Part shown: piece after piece, positions 23,404 through 34,551 of the stretch
Numbering within the stretch: the first letter of the stretch is position 1
Layout of the letters: each line of letters begins with the position of its first letter
From: Macrocybe gigantea
Taxonomy: Eukaryota; Basidiomycota; Agaricomycetes; Agaricales; Callistosporiaceae
DNA length: 64,000 nucleotides
Reading direction: 5' to 3'
NCBI GenBank assembly: GCA_011319805.1
Contig: SJRY01000236.1
Span: 682,001 to 746,000 of the forward strand
Made by a program: the position numbers and the translations under genes
Notes under the pieces: generated by a model
The model's database searches: none
What the model was told of the DNA's origin: nothing
What the model saw: only the letters and a program-made list of their open reading frames with translations

Positions 23404-26400
23404 TTAAACAACAACCACGTCTCTAATGCAATTTTTACAGTGAAGGTGAAGAGAAGTGCGTGCTTTCGTAGAATGCCAAGCTCAAGCTCACTTTTCAGCC
23501 TCTCGAGCTGCTTTTGGCGTGAAACGAAGCTGCGCGGGGTTGCATTCTTGACGGATTCTATCGATGCCTGTGACAAATCGGCGTTTCCAATATCCTTGTC
23601 AGAATTTAGTGAGGAAGTAGGAGCCGTCGAGGCCTGAGAAGTCCAGGAAAAAGGCATGAAACTCGTAAGCCTCTGAAAGAAAGTCGAGACGTGATGGGGG
23701 AGGCAATGATTGAAGATATGGGGAAAAGGATTTGGCAGGCTCTTGCGCTTTGCGAGTAGAAGTGTCGGAAATGTGAAGATCTTGACCAGTGAAGGGGTAT
23801 TTACGTTGGGCATGAGCCGAAGCCAGGGTATTGCGAACAGGCGTAGCGTTTTCTTGGAAGGTCCTCACTTCTGTAGACGCCCCAGTACAGGGCGCTGCAG
23901 ATGCATCGGCTGATCTACGAATAGAACCATCGTTCATCGCAGAGTTCACTATGGCAAATTGGACCAAATTAGTAACACGTACGAAGTCCAGAAGGCTGGG
24001 GCTTAGACGTCGAACCATATGAAGAAAATGAAACAGGACTCTGAGGCTTGTTGTAGCCATTCGCAACTGTCAACGGCTTGCGTTGAGGTTGGCGCATGAA
24101 CATCGAGTTCACTGGCTTTTGTTTGGAAGCGACAGAATTTCGTATCGGAGAGGGAGAGGAAACATGTTGAGGAATTAAGGACGGCATGATTCCGCCACGC
24201 TTCGTGGGAGGTGTCATGTACGCGTCTGAGGCGCGGCCGGCCACCGGAGCAGCGACCGATTTCGTGGGAGTCGCAGTCGCGCTATCCGTTGCGACTTTCG
24301 TTTGCCTGGTCAAAGGCGATACACGAGGGACGGATGACGGCGACCAGGCCCTGGCGGGAGCAGGGCGAGGAATTGACGAAGGCGGTGTTATCATGACGAA
24401 ACGGGGTGGTGTGCAGACATTCTCAGATGCGGCCAGAGGTTGGCTTGATTGATTATCCTCGGGAAGCTGCGGTTTCTCTTTCGTAGTATCAGCCACAGGG
24501 GACGCTGCTAGAGAAGGAGATTTCTTGAACTCAATGGGCTCCGTCGCATCGGGCGGCGTGAAGGTGATCGTAATTCCTCCTGCTTCACCAAACATGTCCT
24601 CATCGAAACTGTCCTCCGCTTCCGCTTCATCTTCGTCGCCTTCCAGCACCACGTCGAGGCTCTTGCGTTCATCCTCGACAACGGTGCCCACTCCACCAGG
24701 CAAAACGAAAGGATTGACATCTTCACTATCAAACTTGAAGCCGCTTGCAAAAAGGCCTTTGCTCCTCTCGTATGTATACGTAGACGGAGAAGCAGGAGTT
24801 GAACCACCTGTGCTCTCGCCGTCAAGGTCTTGAAGACATCCAAAGAATCGGTCCACCTCAATTTCAGACTCCGAATTCTGTTGCAAAGTCTGTGGTCCCC
24901 TAGGGAAAGTCCAGGTCTTGGACAACGAAGCCCTCGGAGCATGATTAGAGTGCAATAACGGTGAAGTGGAAGGTGTCTCGGTTGCGGGGATGATCGAAGC
25001 AGAACGCGAGCGCGGTAAACCTCCTTTACGGTTGGTAACGGACCGTTGCCTGTCACCATCTGAACTGAACGACGACGATGACTGGAAACTGGCATCGGAA
25101 TCCTCTGCATCCTCGTATCCAAAAAGGCCATCGTCCTCCTCTTCTGACATCTCCTCATTGCCTTCATGGTCAGGTTCCTCCAGTACAGACTTGAGTGAAA
25201 AGCGGAATTTCGGAGCATCTTCCTCATCAACGACAGTCGAACAACTCTCAGAATCGAATGACGTGAATCCGAGGCCCTTTCGTGATATCGGAGTGGGGGT
25301 TGCTTGTACGTCCAATTCGGGTTCGATCTTTGACCTGGCCTTTTCCTCGGCAAGCTCCTGCTTGACATTCTCCAACTCTTCTTCCAATGCCTTGAATCGC
25401 TGCTTGAGGTCGTCATTCTCTCGTTCGACGTCTTTTTTCTCTTCCTCCAATGCAGACTTGGCTTTCTCAGCAGCCTCAACTTGCTTTTCGAGATTCCCCT
25501 TCTCAACTTGCAGCAGACCGACCATGGATCTGGCGACCCAAGCGTCCCTGCGTTCCGTTTCAATGCGTTTAGTCACGAGTCCCAACTGCTTTTCCATGTC
25601 ACCAACGCGCGTTCTCCATCCATCAACGTCACGCTTTAGTTCGTCTCTCTCCGCCTTCAGGTCACTGATAAGCCTCAACATCTCATCGCTGGGACCATTA
25701 GAGCCCGAGTCACTGGTAGAAGACATCTCCGAGGTAATGGAGACGGGTCGTGAGCTTTCACCAGTGGAGAATCCACCTGACGATCTCCTCTGTATGGATA
25801 AGGCGCGCTCTAAGTCGGTGATCCGCGCAAGAAGCGCATTATGCGATTTGAAAAGAAAATGTTGTTCGCTCGCGCTAAGAGGCCTCGTTTGGGTGGAGTG
25901 CTTAAGAAAAAAATCGTCCTCGCTCATGCTGCTGCGGACGCTCGACGAATAGCGTCTGTCGAAAAACGTGGGCGTCATCTCTGGGGTCGGCAAACCAGAT
26001 ATGCCCACGACCGCGCCGTTGCCGGATGAAGTCTTGTACGAAATGCTGCTACGGCGAACAGGCTTCTCGTCTTCCTCGAAGCAGGCGTTGGTGGGGTTGC
26101 ATCAGAGCAGTTGAGGGATGGCTGTCGTTGAGAAGACTTGAACGACCAAGAAAAACGTTTGGCGCTCTTTGTCCCCGCTGAATCCTCCACAGCCGATGGA
26201 GCTAAAGCCAATGACTTGAGACCGACCCGAGGGCTGGGGGTCGCGGAAGGTGTCGGAAGGCCAGAAGTTGCACTTATGAGATTGTCAGGAGTTAACGACA
26301 AGGGACGAAGAATCAAGGTCGCGGGACGAGGACGAGAGACGGCGGCTTCGTGGATGCTGACGGAAGAGGCGCCGCATGGTTCTCGACGACTGGTGTTGGA

Positions 26401-27207
26401 TTTGCTTCCGGCGTTTTCGGAGAATCTTCCTCCTCCTCCTCTTCTTCCTCCTCCATCAAGGTATGGAGTTGATCTTTGGATGATGAAGAGGGCCCAAGCA
26501 ACTTGAACGAATCACGCTTATTCGCCATTAGGCCATTGTGACTTGCCCCAAAACTGGCACTGGAGCTTGATGGCAGGGACGCCTTCGTTGCTAGGGAGGG
26601 CTCTTGAGTGAATAGCACATCAGTAAAATCAACACAACTGTTCTCACAGAAGTCGAACATCATCTTCTCCATGAGCGGCGTTGACAGTTCAGGGATCTCG
26701 ACCTTTGAGAACGACATGTCAGGCTTGCCCTCCAGAGCCCAAAGGGCACGGCGGCGAATGGAGTCTTTCTCTCCAAGGTTGATGTTGTCATCCGACGTTG
26801 ATGGTGGGAGATCGGGTAATGATAAGCCCATCATCTCTGCAGACTCGTGGCGGGTTGAAACGGAAGATCGACGCCTGTGGTGGAATTGCGCTTTGAGGAT
26901 GGTACAGGGTTTGCCGCCGCAGATGTTGTAACCGTCGAAGGAACACATACGTCGGCAGGAACAACAGGTTTTGAAACAGGAAGAGAGAATGATGAAAGAG
27001 ATGACGAAATAGAGGTGTTTCGAGAATGAGAACGGGCGTGAGCATGCTTCTGGGTTATGGCGGAAGGCAAGCCTTTCCCAAGTTTGAAAGACTCAAACTG
27101 GAATCAAACATTATAAATAGACATTAGAGACATCATGCATAACGGCTCACCCTGGCTTTCGCCGCAGCGTCATCGCGGACAAAATCCAAAGACGGTGCCT
27201 GTTGCAT
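23404..27207 (-). CDS. Large coiled-coil, Ser/Thr/Pro-rich protein of unknown function (frame-broken)
   Basis: The first exon (27151-27207, LDFVRDDAAAKAR) joins after a GT-AG intron to ESFKLGKGLPSAITQKHAHA at 27097. The body carries a conserved RRRSSVSTRHESAEMMG block, EKDSIRRRALWALEGKPD, Pro/Thr-rich SGLPTPSATPSPR and SGLPTPEMTP motifs, and SASEQHFLFKSHNALLARIT. A long coiled coil follows over roughly 150 residues (LKAERDELKRDVDGWRTRV onward), then acidic and Ser-rich segments. Near the end are FFQRLTSFMPFSW and RQKQLERLK. Four frame changes (about 26882, 26323, 26064 and 23696) each close if one base is added. The 3' end is uncertain: a frame with HCKNCIRD and a TAA at 23404 is my best guess. 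I recognise the arrangement as typical of basidiomycetes but know no function. Confidence 0.6.
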
Positions 27208-27551
27208 GTTCCTTCGTGAATGCAGAAAGAAAGGTAGTCAAAACAAAGTGAGTGGCAATAAAAAAAAAAGAAAGGAACGCCTGGTAAGGCAAGGAATGTG
27301 ACTGTCGGGAAGGACGTGGAAGGGGCTTGACGGAGGGGGTGCAACGGGGCGAGCTCAGCAAAAAGGAAGGACGCTGAGGAGGAACGAACAAGACTCGGCC
27401 ACGAGTGGGAACCAAACTCCAACCATAGTCTCACGTGATCGACTCTGCCATATCCACCTCAAGATGCGAGGTTCGCCTCTGCTACTTAATCCTCCTCGCT
27501 GTTCCCTATGGCCATCCAATCCAATACTTCCCTCCTCTACCACCTCAAAAC
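27208..27551. promoter_or_regulatory. Divergent promoter region, coiled-coil gene / isochorismatase copy 1
   Basis: 344 bp between two start codons. It contains short A runs, and no gene of its own is seen. Confidence 0.4.
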
Positions 27552-28465
27552 ATGCCAACTCCGTCTCCCCAATCCACGATTTTTTTTGTCTGTGACCTCC
27601 AGACGAAATTTCGTCAGTATATGGAACTTTTCTGACGTCGATCCCGTCTATCTTTTTTACAACAACAGGTCCCGCCATCCGCGGCTTCGACCAGGTCGTG
27701 ATCACGCTAACAAATTACTCAAGCTCGCAAAGGTTGCCGTCATTAGCCGTTTTCGTCCGCTGCGATGATCCCTCACATCACTATGCTTTCGTCATCACCC
27801 AGATTCTTGGCTGCGAAGTCGTTTGCACTACGCAATATGCCAAGGGTAACTCTATGAATTTGTCCTTTTCGCAATTAGGGTGCTGAGGATTCAAATGCGA
27901 AGCGCTTGGTCCTGTGGACCCTGCAGTTGACCTTGCCTCTGTTGGCGACCTCCATGTCGGAACGTTTGACAAGCCCGACTTTTCCATGGTCACCAAAGAC
28001 ATAGAAGCAGTGCTTAAAGAACGCCCTGCCATCAGATCTGTCGTTCTATTCGGCATCGAGGTAATGCATTCGAAACATATGTCTGATTTACCTTACATAC
28101 ATGCCCTCATCATTAAAAGCCATCCATCACTCACATGATTGGTTTGACCAGGCCCACATCTGTATTCTGCAGACTGCGTTGTCCCTACTGAACCCGACGC
28201 TCCGTCAGCAACCTTACGTGCCATACATAGTGGCTGACGGTGTTTCTTCCTCGAACGGCTTCGAAGTTCCGATTGCGTTGGAGCGGCTTCGCCAGGAAGG
28301 AGCCGTCATCACTACGAGCGAAAGCTTGGGATATGAACTTCTTCGCACTGCAGCCGACCGAGATTTAAAGCCTTTAGCCAGTATGTGAAGGACACCAAGG
28401 CGGGTACTATTGAAGCGGCAGAGGTGTTGATACTCGGGAAAAACAAGGATGAGAATACACAGTGA
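27552..28465 (+). CDS. Isochorismatase-like cysteine hydrolase, tandem copy 1 (frame-broken)
   Basis: Member of the isochorismatase-domain (ISOC1/2-like) cysteine hydrolases. The substrate is unknown. Exons 27552-27612, 27669-27732, 27803-27845, 27903-28060 and 28152-28465. Catalytic Asp lies in FFVCDLQTKF and catalytic Cys in GIEAHICILQTALSLL, and PYVPYIVADGVSSSN follows. Two breaks are visible. After GFDQVVIT the frame slips (near 27706) where copy 2 reads SANKLLRLAK intact. Near 28364, a T run interrupts the end, after which the DNA reads SQYVKDTKAGTIEAAEVLI in another frame. With one base added at each, the exons total 642 nt. Exon lengths 61, 64, 43 and 158 equal those of copy 2, showing recent tandem duplication. 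Confidence 0.82.
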
Positions 28466-28637
28466 TACATTGCATTCGTAAGGAGCTTGAATCGAGTAAG
28501 ATGCTGCCACACAACGACTTGAGCATGCACGTGCAAGATGGACACTGCCAGGCAGATGTGTAACACGGAATGCCGGAGACGAGTAGTTCCGTGAGCACAA
28601 GAAGCGGAATTCACTGACATCGACCCGCACGAACAAA

Positions 28638-29577
28638 ATGCGTATGCCCAACCCCGAATCCACGATTTTCTTCCTCTGCGACTTGCAGACGAAATTCCGT
28701 GAGGAGGCTCTCACACTGATCAGCTCACGAGTTGAAACTCACGTCATACCAGGTCCTGCGATAGTGGGTTTGATCAGCTCGCCTTCTCCGCCAACAAGCT
28801 CCTCCGACTCGCCAAGGTTTGCCCGCCCCATCGCTCGTCCGATCTTACATACGTGACCTTATGAATGACGCTGGTTCTGTAGATCGTCGGCTGCGAGGTC
28901 GTCTGCTGCACGCAGGCCGCGAAATGTAATTGTCGCCCGTTGCTCAGGCCTGGATGTGCTCGCTGAGTACGTGCTTGACAGCTCTCGGTCCGATAGACCC
29001 CGCAGTCGACCTGCAGTCGCTGGGGCCGTTGCACGTCGGGACGTTTGATAAGAAATCGTTCTCCATGCTCACGCCCGAAGTTGTTTCTGTCCTTCAAGCT
29101 CGGCCATCCATCAAATCGGTCGTACTTTTCGGAATAGAGGTATGCGCTTCGGAGTCGGACAAATCCCTATCCATTCCCTTTCGAACCGGACATTGATCGT
29201 TCCAAATAAACCATTCTTGCCGCTAACATCACTCCATTACCCAGGCGCACATTTGTGTTCTGCAAACGGCCTTGGACCTTCTGGCGCCATCGTTCCGCTC
29301 GGAGCCCTATACGCCTTATATCATCGCCGATGCCGTCTCGTCCTATAACGCTTTCGAAGTGCCGCTCGTGCTAGACCAGCTGCGTCATGAAGGTGCCTTC
29401 ATCACCACGACGGAGAGCATAGGCTTCCAGTTGATACGTGGATCGGGCCATCCAAAATTCAAAGAGTTCAGCCAGTTTATCAAGGAGGCGAAGGAGCAGA
29501 CTACCACGGCGGGCGAGGTATTGCTTCAGGGGAGGGCGGCGCCAAAGCCAAACTCGGTCCCCAAGGACAAGCTGTAA
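28638..29577 (+). CDS. Isochorismatase-like cysteine hydrolase, tandem copy 2
   Basis: Paralog of the gene just upstream, in the same orientation, 172 bp after its stop. Exons 28638-28698, 28753-28816, 28883-28925, 28982-29139 and 29245-29577. Catalytic Asp is in FFLCDLQTKF and Cys in GIEAHICVLQTALDLL. Conserved blocks are LGPIDPAVDLQSLGPLHVGT, YTPYIIADAVSSYNAFEVP and EGAFITTTESIGFQLI, with a Lys-rich C-terminus. The frame breaks once, at the T run 28769-28771, where copy 1 has an intact GFDQ. With one T added the gene is 660 nt and 219 residues. Start could be the second ATG (28644), two codons on. Confidence 0.85.
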
Positions 29578-30172
29578 ACTGTAAGTAGGTTTTAGACTAG
29601 ACGACTTGTACCCCGCGATGCCCTCGAACCAGATTTGGAAGCCTTTCGCAAAGTGCCAGCTCTTGATCGTCTGCTCTGCCTCGATCCATTTAGCATGAGA
29701 CTGCAGGACAGCGCCTCCAGCGCATCTGAACCCCAGTCCGACGGCGATTTGTATCAAAACTCTACACAGCCTAGCCCGTTTGTCCACAGACGTTAATGCG
29801 GTCATCGTCTCCGGTCAAGTAGCCACTTACGGCAGGTTCAGCGGCATTCTACTGCACTCCGCATACAAAAAACCTTGCCCCGCTTTCCCCTCTAGGATAC
29901 GTTGCCAAGATCTTTGGGGACCGTCGGATGTACCTGCCCGCGAGGCCGTCCCAACTGAGGAGAGCATACCTTGGCATTACGACCTCCCTCCATACCGGTG
30001 GTGGTTCGTGACCGCCTCTAGCCTCCTTGAAACGCAGCTCTGGCTTCCGAACCCATCGCCTCTGCACTGATCTCGCCGCATTCGAGGCGTCAGCGTTAGA
30101 GGTATAAAAAGGTGCTCTTTTGGTCGTCATTCAAAGACGCAGTTCGAATTCGACCAAGTCACCTCTCGAGAA
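29578..30172. other. Intergenic and promoter of small secreted protein gene
   Basis: No gene recognised on either strand. The last 70 bp hold a TATA box. Confidence 0.45.
30103..30109 (+). promoter_or_regulatory. TATA box
   Basis: TATAAAA inside ggtataaaaagg, 64-70 bp upstream of the ATG of the small secreted protein gene. A strong match in a well-placed position. Confidence 0.6.
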
Positions 30173-30857
30173 ATGGCCTTCTCCAAGCTACTCGCCGCCT
30201 TTGCGCTCTCGCTCCTCTCCAGCACCGCGCTCGCCAACCCCGTCGCAGCGGCACCGCGCCAGGCGACATGCAAGCCCAACTTTCAGGGCCGGCCGCTGAC
30301 GATCTTCAAGCAGCCGCCGGTGACAGACATCGGCGTGTACGAATGGCGCCCTCAGAACGCGGTAGGCGGGCACATCTCGCTCGTGCGCACGCCCGTCAAC
30401 GACGCGTTCGCGAGCGACGAGTTCATCGTCGAGTTTACCGGCCAGCCTACGAACACGTACCACTTCAAGTGAGTGCGAGAACGGATTTCATCTGATGGAT
30501 AGCACATTTATATTTAATCTTTGCGTTTAGGCTGGTCGCCGACACGGCACACCAACTCGCTCTGTCGCGCACTTCGAGCGGCGACCTGGCCTTTGCGATC
30601 GGCACATTCACGCCAGACGGGTATGTGTTCGACGCAATGACGTCATTCATTCTGAATCTTAAAACTCGCTTTTTTATAGGACCCAAGAGTTTGCGATCGA
30701 TTGCACGAGCTGCTCGACGACCAATGCGCGTGCGGACGGATGCGTCGTATCGCACCCTGCTTCCGGCACCTGCGTCGTTGGCGCTAACGACGGCGAGAGG
30801 CTCCGATTGGGAGCGTGCTCGTCTGCTCCGCGTTACAGTTTCTGGGAGGGTCTGTAA
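30173..30857 (+). CDS. Small secreted protein, possibly beta-trefoil (ricin-B-like) fold
   Basis: Three exons (30173-30468, 30531-30620, 30680-30857) give 564 nt and 187 residues without a break. The N-terminus is a clear signal peptide (MAFSKLLAAFALSLLSSTALA) with likely cleavage after ALA. Mature Cys residues occur in RQATCKPNF, AIDCTSCSTTN, DGCVVSHP, GTCVVGAND and LGACSSAPRYSFW. The pattern of short beta segments ending in W, with Q/G-rich turns (HQLALSR, GERLRLGACS), recalls ricin-B-type lectins, but no QxW triad is plain. This is a suggestion only. Strong TATA box and codon choice rich in C/G suggest high expression. Confidence 0.8.
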
Positions 30858-31638
30858 GCGGATCGTTCCAAAGGGCCGATAACAGACCGTGTATCAATCT
30901 TATTTGGATTGTATTTGACTATCAGAACGTATGAAACAAGCAGTAGCATTTAAAGGGGAATCTTAACGCAAAAAGCATTTTTTGAGCGCGAGAATACTGT
31001 CTGGGCCACACACCAAAAAAAAAAAAAGATGAGCGGAAAGGAATCGATAAACAACACGGGGCAAAACTACAGCGAGAGGAAACAAAGCAAGACGATCGGC
31101 GGGAAGTTGCGTGTATTCAAAGAGGTAATCCGCCCGGGCGGGCGCGCCACAAATGGGCCTCGAATGACGCGACCCGCATCGTTCCGCGCAGAACGGAAAC
31201 GAAGTGCACGAAATTGGGATCAATCATGTTTTTAATTTCGCACAATTGTGGAGGGGTCAGCATGGCGTGATAATTCAGGATTAACGCTGTGTTTCTGCGC
31301 CGGTTTTTCGTTTGTTGTATGGCATTGTACAGTGGTGGGGAGGGATCAAGATGTCATGCAAAGCAGTGGCGGTCGAAATGGCGAGGTAGATGTATATGCT
31401 TCCTGCTTCGGTGACCAACTGCGGGATCCTGCTTCACGGGACGCTCTGTCAGCTAGTGTCCATGGTGCATCCGCCCAGGAGGCGCCTCCGTCGTTAGCGT
31501 TCCGCTCCAACTTCGTCGTTTTGTTTCGTCTGCTCTACGCCATCAAGCCCTCGAACTGATCCAGCCACCCTCAAAACCAGAAATGACAAGGGAAAAGAAT
31601 GAAGGAACGACAAGTCGCGTGGGATTCACATTTCCGGG
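30858..31638. other. Convergent intergenic region
   Basis: Lies between the stops of the small secreted protein gene and the bZIP gene. It has an A run at about 31015-31027. The longest ORF here (31248-31559) has no protein-like features. Confidence 0.45.
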
Positions 31639-33205
31639 CTAATAGCCGTAGGATGCACTAGATCGCGCGCCGACGCCGACGCCGGCTTTGCCAGCCAGAC
31701 TGACATTCATGGAGACGGGTTGACCAGAGCCGACGCCGACGTTGTTGCCTGGAACGCCGGATCCCGCACCTCCCATCCCCACGACAGCCGCTCCACCCAC
31801 AAGAGCGGACAAGCGTGAGATCTCTTCTCGGGATGCAACGAGTGCAGATGTGAGGCGCTCATTCTCGCTTGTGAGATACTCGACTTTCGCCTGCAGTTGA
31901 GCCAGCCATGCCTTCTTGCGTTGACGGCATTTGAGAGCGCTGGTAAAAAGATGGAGTAAGACCAAAAAAAAAAAAAAAAAGATCAAAGATAAAAATCGAG
32001 TGTAATCACCTTGTCTGTTTCTCTCCAAAAAGTTTCGTCGTTTCTCTTCTTCCGTCTCGGGCTTCTTGGCTGCACCGCGTCTGGCGCCGCCCCGAGCGGC
32101 TGGCTGAGAAATAGGTTCAAGATCTTCTGGCTCGACAATGTCATCATCATCGTTCTCATCATCATCGTCATCGCCACCGTCCGATGTGGTCCTTGGCGTT
32201 GAACGACGGCCGCGAGGCGCGGTAGCAGCACGGGTGCGTCTGGAAGCAGCGCCTCCACGCGTGGAACCGTTGGTGGCCGACTCGATTTGACTAGGCTGCA
32301 GGTCGCTAGATTCGTATGACTTGCGCTTAGTACCGCGCTTGCCATTAGCAGATCCGTTCGAGGCAGCAGCAGCAGCGGCCGCAGCGGCACTGTTGGCACG
32401 GGCTTCCTCTTCGCGTTTAGTGAGCTCCTGATGAGCTTGAGATAGGAGGAAGAGACCGTTGGCGGCAGTATTGGCAGCGTTGGAGGCCGACGCGAGGTAG
32501 GACGATGGAGAGGACTCTTGTGCCGAGTCCGGCTGAGAGGAATGGTGCGAGTAAGAGGGGTTGGAATTGTTGACGGACGATGACTCATTGATAACACCAG
32601 TGAGGGCGTTGAGAGTGTTGGGGGTGATGGTGGGACCCGATGACTGGTTGTTGTTGTTGCCCATGAGACTGTTGACGAACGCGCTGGTGCCAGGAGAGTT
32701 GAATGAAACTGGACCGCCGACGAGGGGGTGAGGCCTGATCCTGGAGTGAGGCCTGTGCGGGGGGTCAGACCTGTCCTCGGGGTGAGCCCGGTGCGGAATG
32801 AGGCGGGGTCGAACTGGATGTGGTTCGGGGGAGCTTGATCGCTGTTGGGCTGAGGCCCTGCAAGCATGGCAGGGGAGAGGGGTCCGGCGCGGAGGGAGTT
32901 GGTGAGGGAAGACGAGTATGCGCCCCAGGGGTAGCTCGTGTCTGCCGGGGAGGAGATGGAGGCGAGGGGAGGGAGCACGGGTCGGGCTGGCGATGAGGAC
33001 CTGGGTTTTGCAGGGTCTGAGCGGGAGAGGGGGCGGTCGGTGTCGTTGTCAGGCCGGGGGCTTTCGTTTCGAACATTAGAATTTGGAGTTGCAGAAAAGG
33101 ACTCGTCAAATGGATTAGGTTCTAAATGAAAATCTGAACGACGAGCTGGTCGATGTGTGTCTGGAGAAGGTGAGGTTGACGACGGTGACTTGCTTTTGGA
33201 GACAT
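31639..33205 (-). CDS. Atf1/CREB-type bZIP transcription factor (frame-broken)
   Basis: Stress-type bZIP factor. The N-terminal part has the FHLEPNPFDESFS block seen in fungal Atf1 proteins, Pro/Ser-rich segments and four RTGLTP-like repeats. Then come Asn/Ser, Ala-run and Asp-run segments. The basic region is split by an intron (31940-32009): EEKRRNFLERNRQ before and LKCRQRKKAWLAQ after, followed by a leucine zipper LQAKVEYLTSENERLTSAL. Three breaks are visible. The ATG at 33205 is out of frame until one base is added to the T run 33194-33197 (plus strand). The G run 32724-32728 breaks the frame after GSGLTP. The splice leaves N-x6-R, where one base at 31938 restores a second Ala and the invariant N-x7-R. 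Confidence 0.87.
31964..31980. repeat. 17-base A run in bZIP intron
   Basis: A homopolymer of 17 A on the plus strand (polypyrimidine T run on the coding strand) inside the intron that splits the bZIP basic region. Confidence 0.85.
32726..32796 (-). repeat. Four 18-bp repeats encoding RTGLTP-like units
   Basis: Within the bZIP gene the protein reads FRTGLTP, RTGLTP, RTGLTP, GSGLTP in a row. The codons differ between copies, so the repeat is older than a fresh DNA slippage. The units carry TP sites typical of proline-directed kinases such as MAPKs. That role is inference. Confidence 0.7.
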
Positions 33206-34551
33206 GACGACAAAAAAAATTCCAAAACACAATGACGACTGCTGACGTAGCTCGTTATATTCCACCATTCCTGTTTGGCCGTGTTGTCCTGCCTCGTGCC
33301 AACCATCCCACGCAGCCCTCCGTCATCTTGTCGTCATCCAAATTAGCCACTTCACCACTCCCCTGGTTCTCTATCCCTCTTCGCAATGTGGCGGAGGTAT
33401 TTCTTCGGATATACATCCCATATCAAGTGTAGTCTATTAGACCAGTTCGACGAATGTTTTGTGTCACCAGAGGAGCGGTCTGGATCTTGTCGTTTAGCCG
33501 TCTTTCCACCGCCATTCAATCTTTCACGGAACGGAAAGGAATCAAGGAAAAAAAAGACAGACATTGATCGACATGGAATTCACGCCGTCCATATCGGTTT
33601 GTCCCCTCCAATGACCCTCCGCACGCCGCTTTGTCATCATCTGTCATGATCCCCGAGCTCAAGGCCGTCGTTCAAGAAAGCTAACCTGGCGACAACCTCT
33701 ATGCACTCGGCGACACGCGAGTATGTATGATATCACCCCTCGTTGTTTCACTTACGTACATGCTCTTGTGATCGGACTGGACTTGCCCTAAGGGCAAAGA
33801 GGCATCTCCCAACCATCGTCATCAGCAACGCATGCGTACACGGTGGGATATCATTTCTTTTTGCAAAACGGCCTGCGATGCTGTCCGCACGAACCAGTAT
33901 TACCTTTTCGTGAAAGGAGCAGGGTCCGGCCACTACGGATCCTTGATGTGAAAACACTAACGTGGACGTCGTCGGCTATGTTCATTTGGGGTATTCCGGC
34001 CAATGTCATTTCTGGATAAATGCAAACGCCTCCACAGGAAAACCCTGTTTTTTTTTCCCCCTTGTCATTCCAGATCACATGCGCACAATGGAACCCTCGA
34101 TCGAAAATTTTTCCTTCACCCTGCTTCCCGTCCGCACATCCAACTTCGGAAAGGAAAAGAGAAAAAAAAAAAAACAAATAAATAAACACCTCAGAGAGGT
34201 GGAAGCTTTGCTCGTGATGCATCCGTTGACGCCAGCACTTGGGCAACGCTCCTTCCAGCCGACACGGGAAGAAGAAAAAAAAAGATCTTATCACCACGTC
34301 AACTTTTGGCCAGAAGGGCTGTAATTGCTTCCTTGCGTATGTGGCGCATGTTAAATCATGATCAATGATACAATGATTATCATCCGTCAACCTTCAACCA
34401 AAATCTACCGAACCTTGATCGCGGAGTAAAAAATAATATTCCGACATAAAACGAGGCCACATAATTAACGCTCAAAAGTCATTCGTGACGCTCGTCCTTC
34501 GCTCACACGACCAAAAGAATATCAAAAAAAATACCGCCAATCAGCCTCTGC
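33206..34551. other. 1.35-kb intergenic region, bZIP promoter and 3' side of protease gene
   Basis: No gene recognised. It contains several A runs (about 34151-34162, 34270-34280) and AT-rich tracts. Such a long upstream region is in keeping with a regulated transcription-factor gene. Confidence 0.45.

Noticed and set aside
24508..25563. 351-residue minus-strand ORF in a second frame
   Set aside because: Arg/Ser/Leu-rich reading in the wrong frame of the coiled-coil gene. No start context or homology.
24966..25952. 328-residue plus-strand ORF
   Set aside because: It is the antisense shadow of the coiled-coil gene. The minus strand reads a long heptad-patterned protein, and the plus reading is an unbroken Ser/Arg-rich string.
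31248..31559. 103-residue plus-strand ORF between the secreted protein and bZIP genes
   Set aside because: No protein-like pattern, no splice-linked extension and it lies between two 3' ends.
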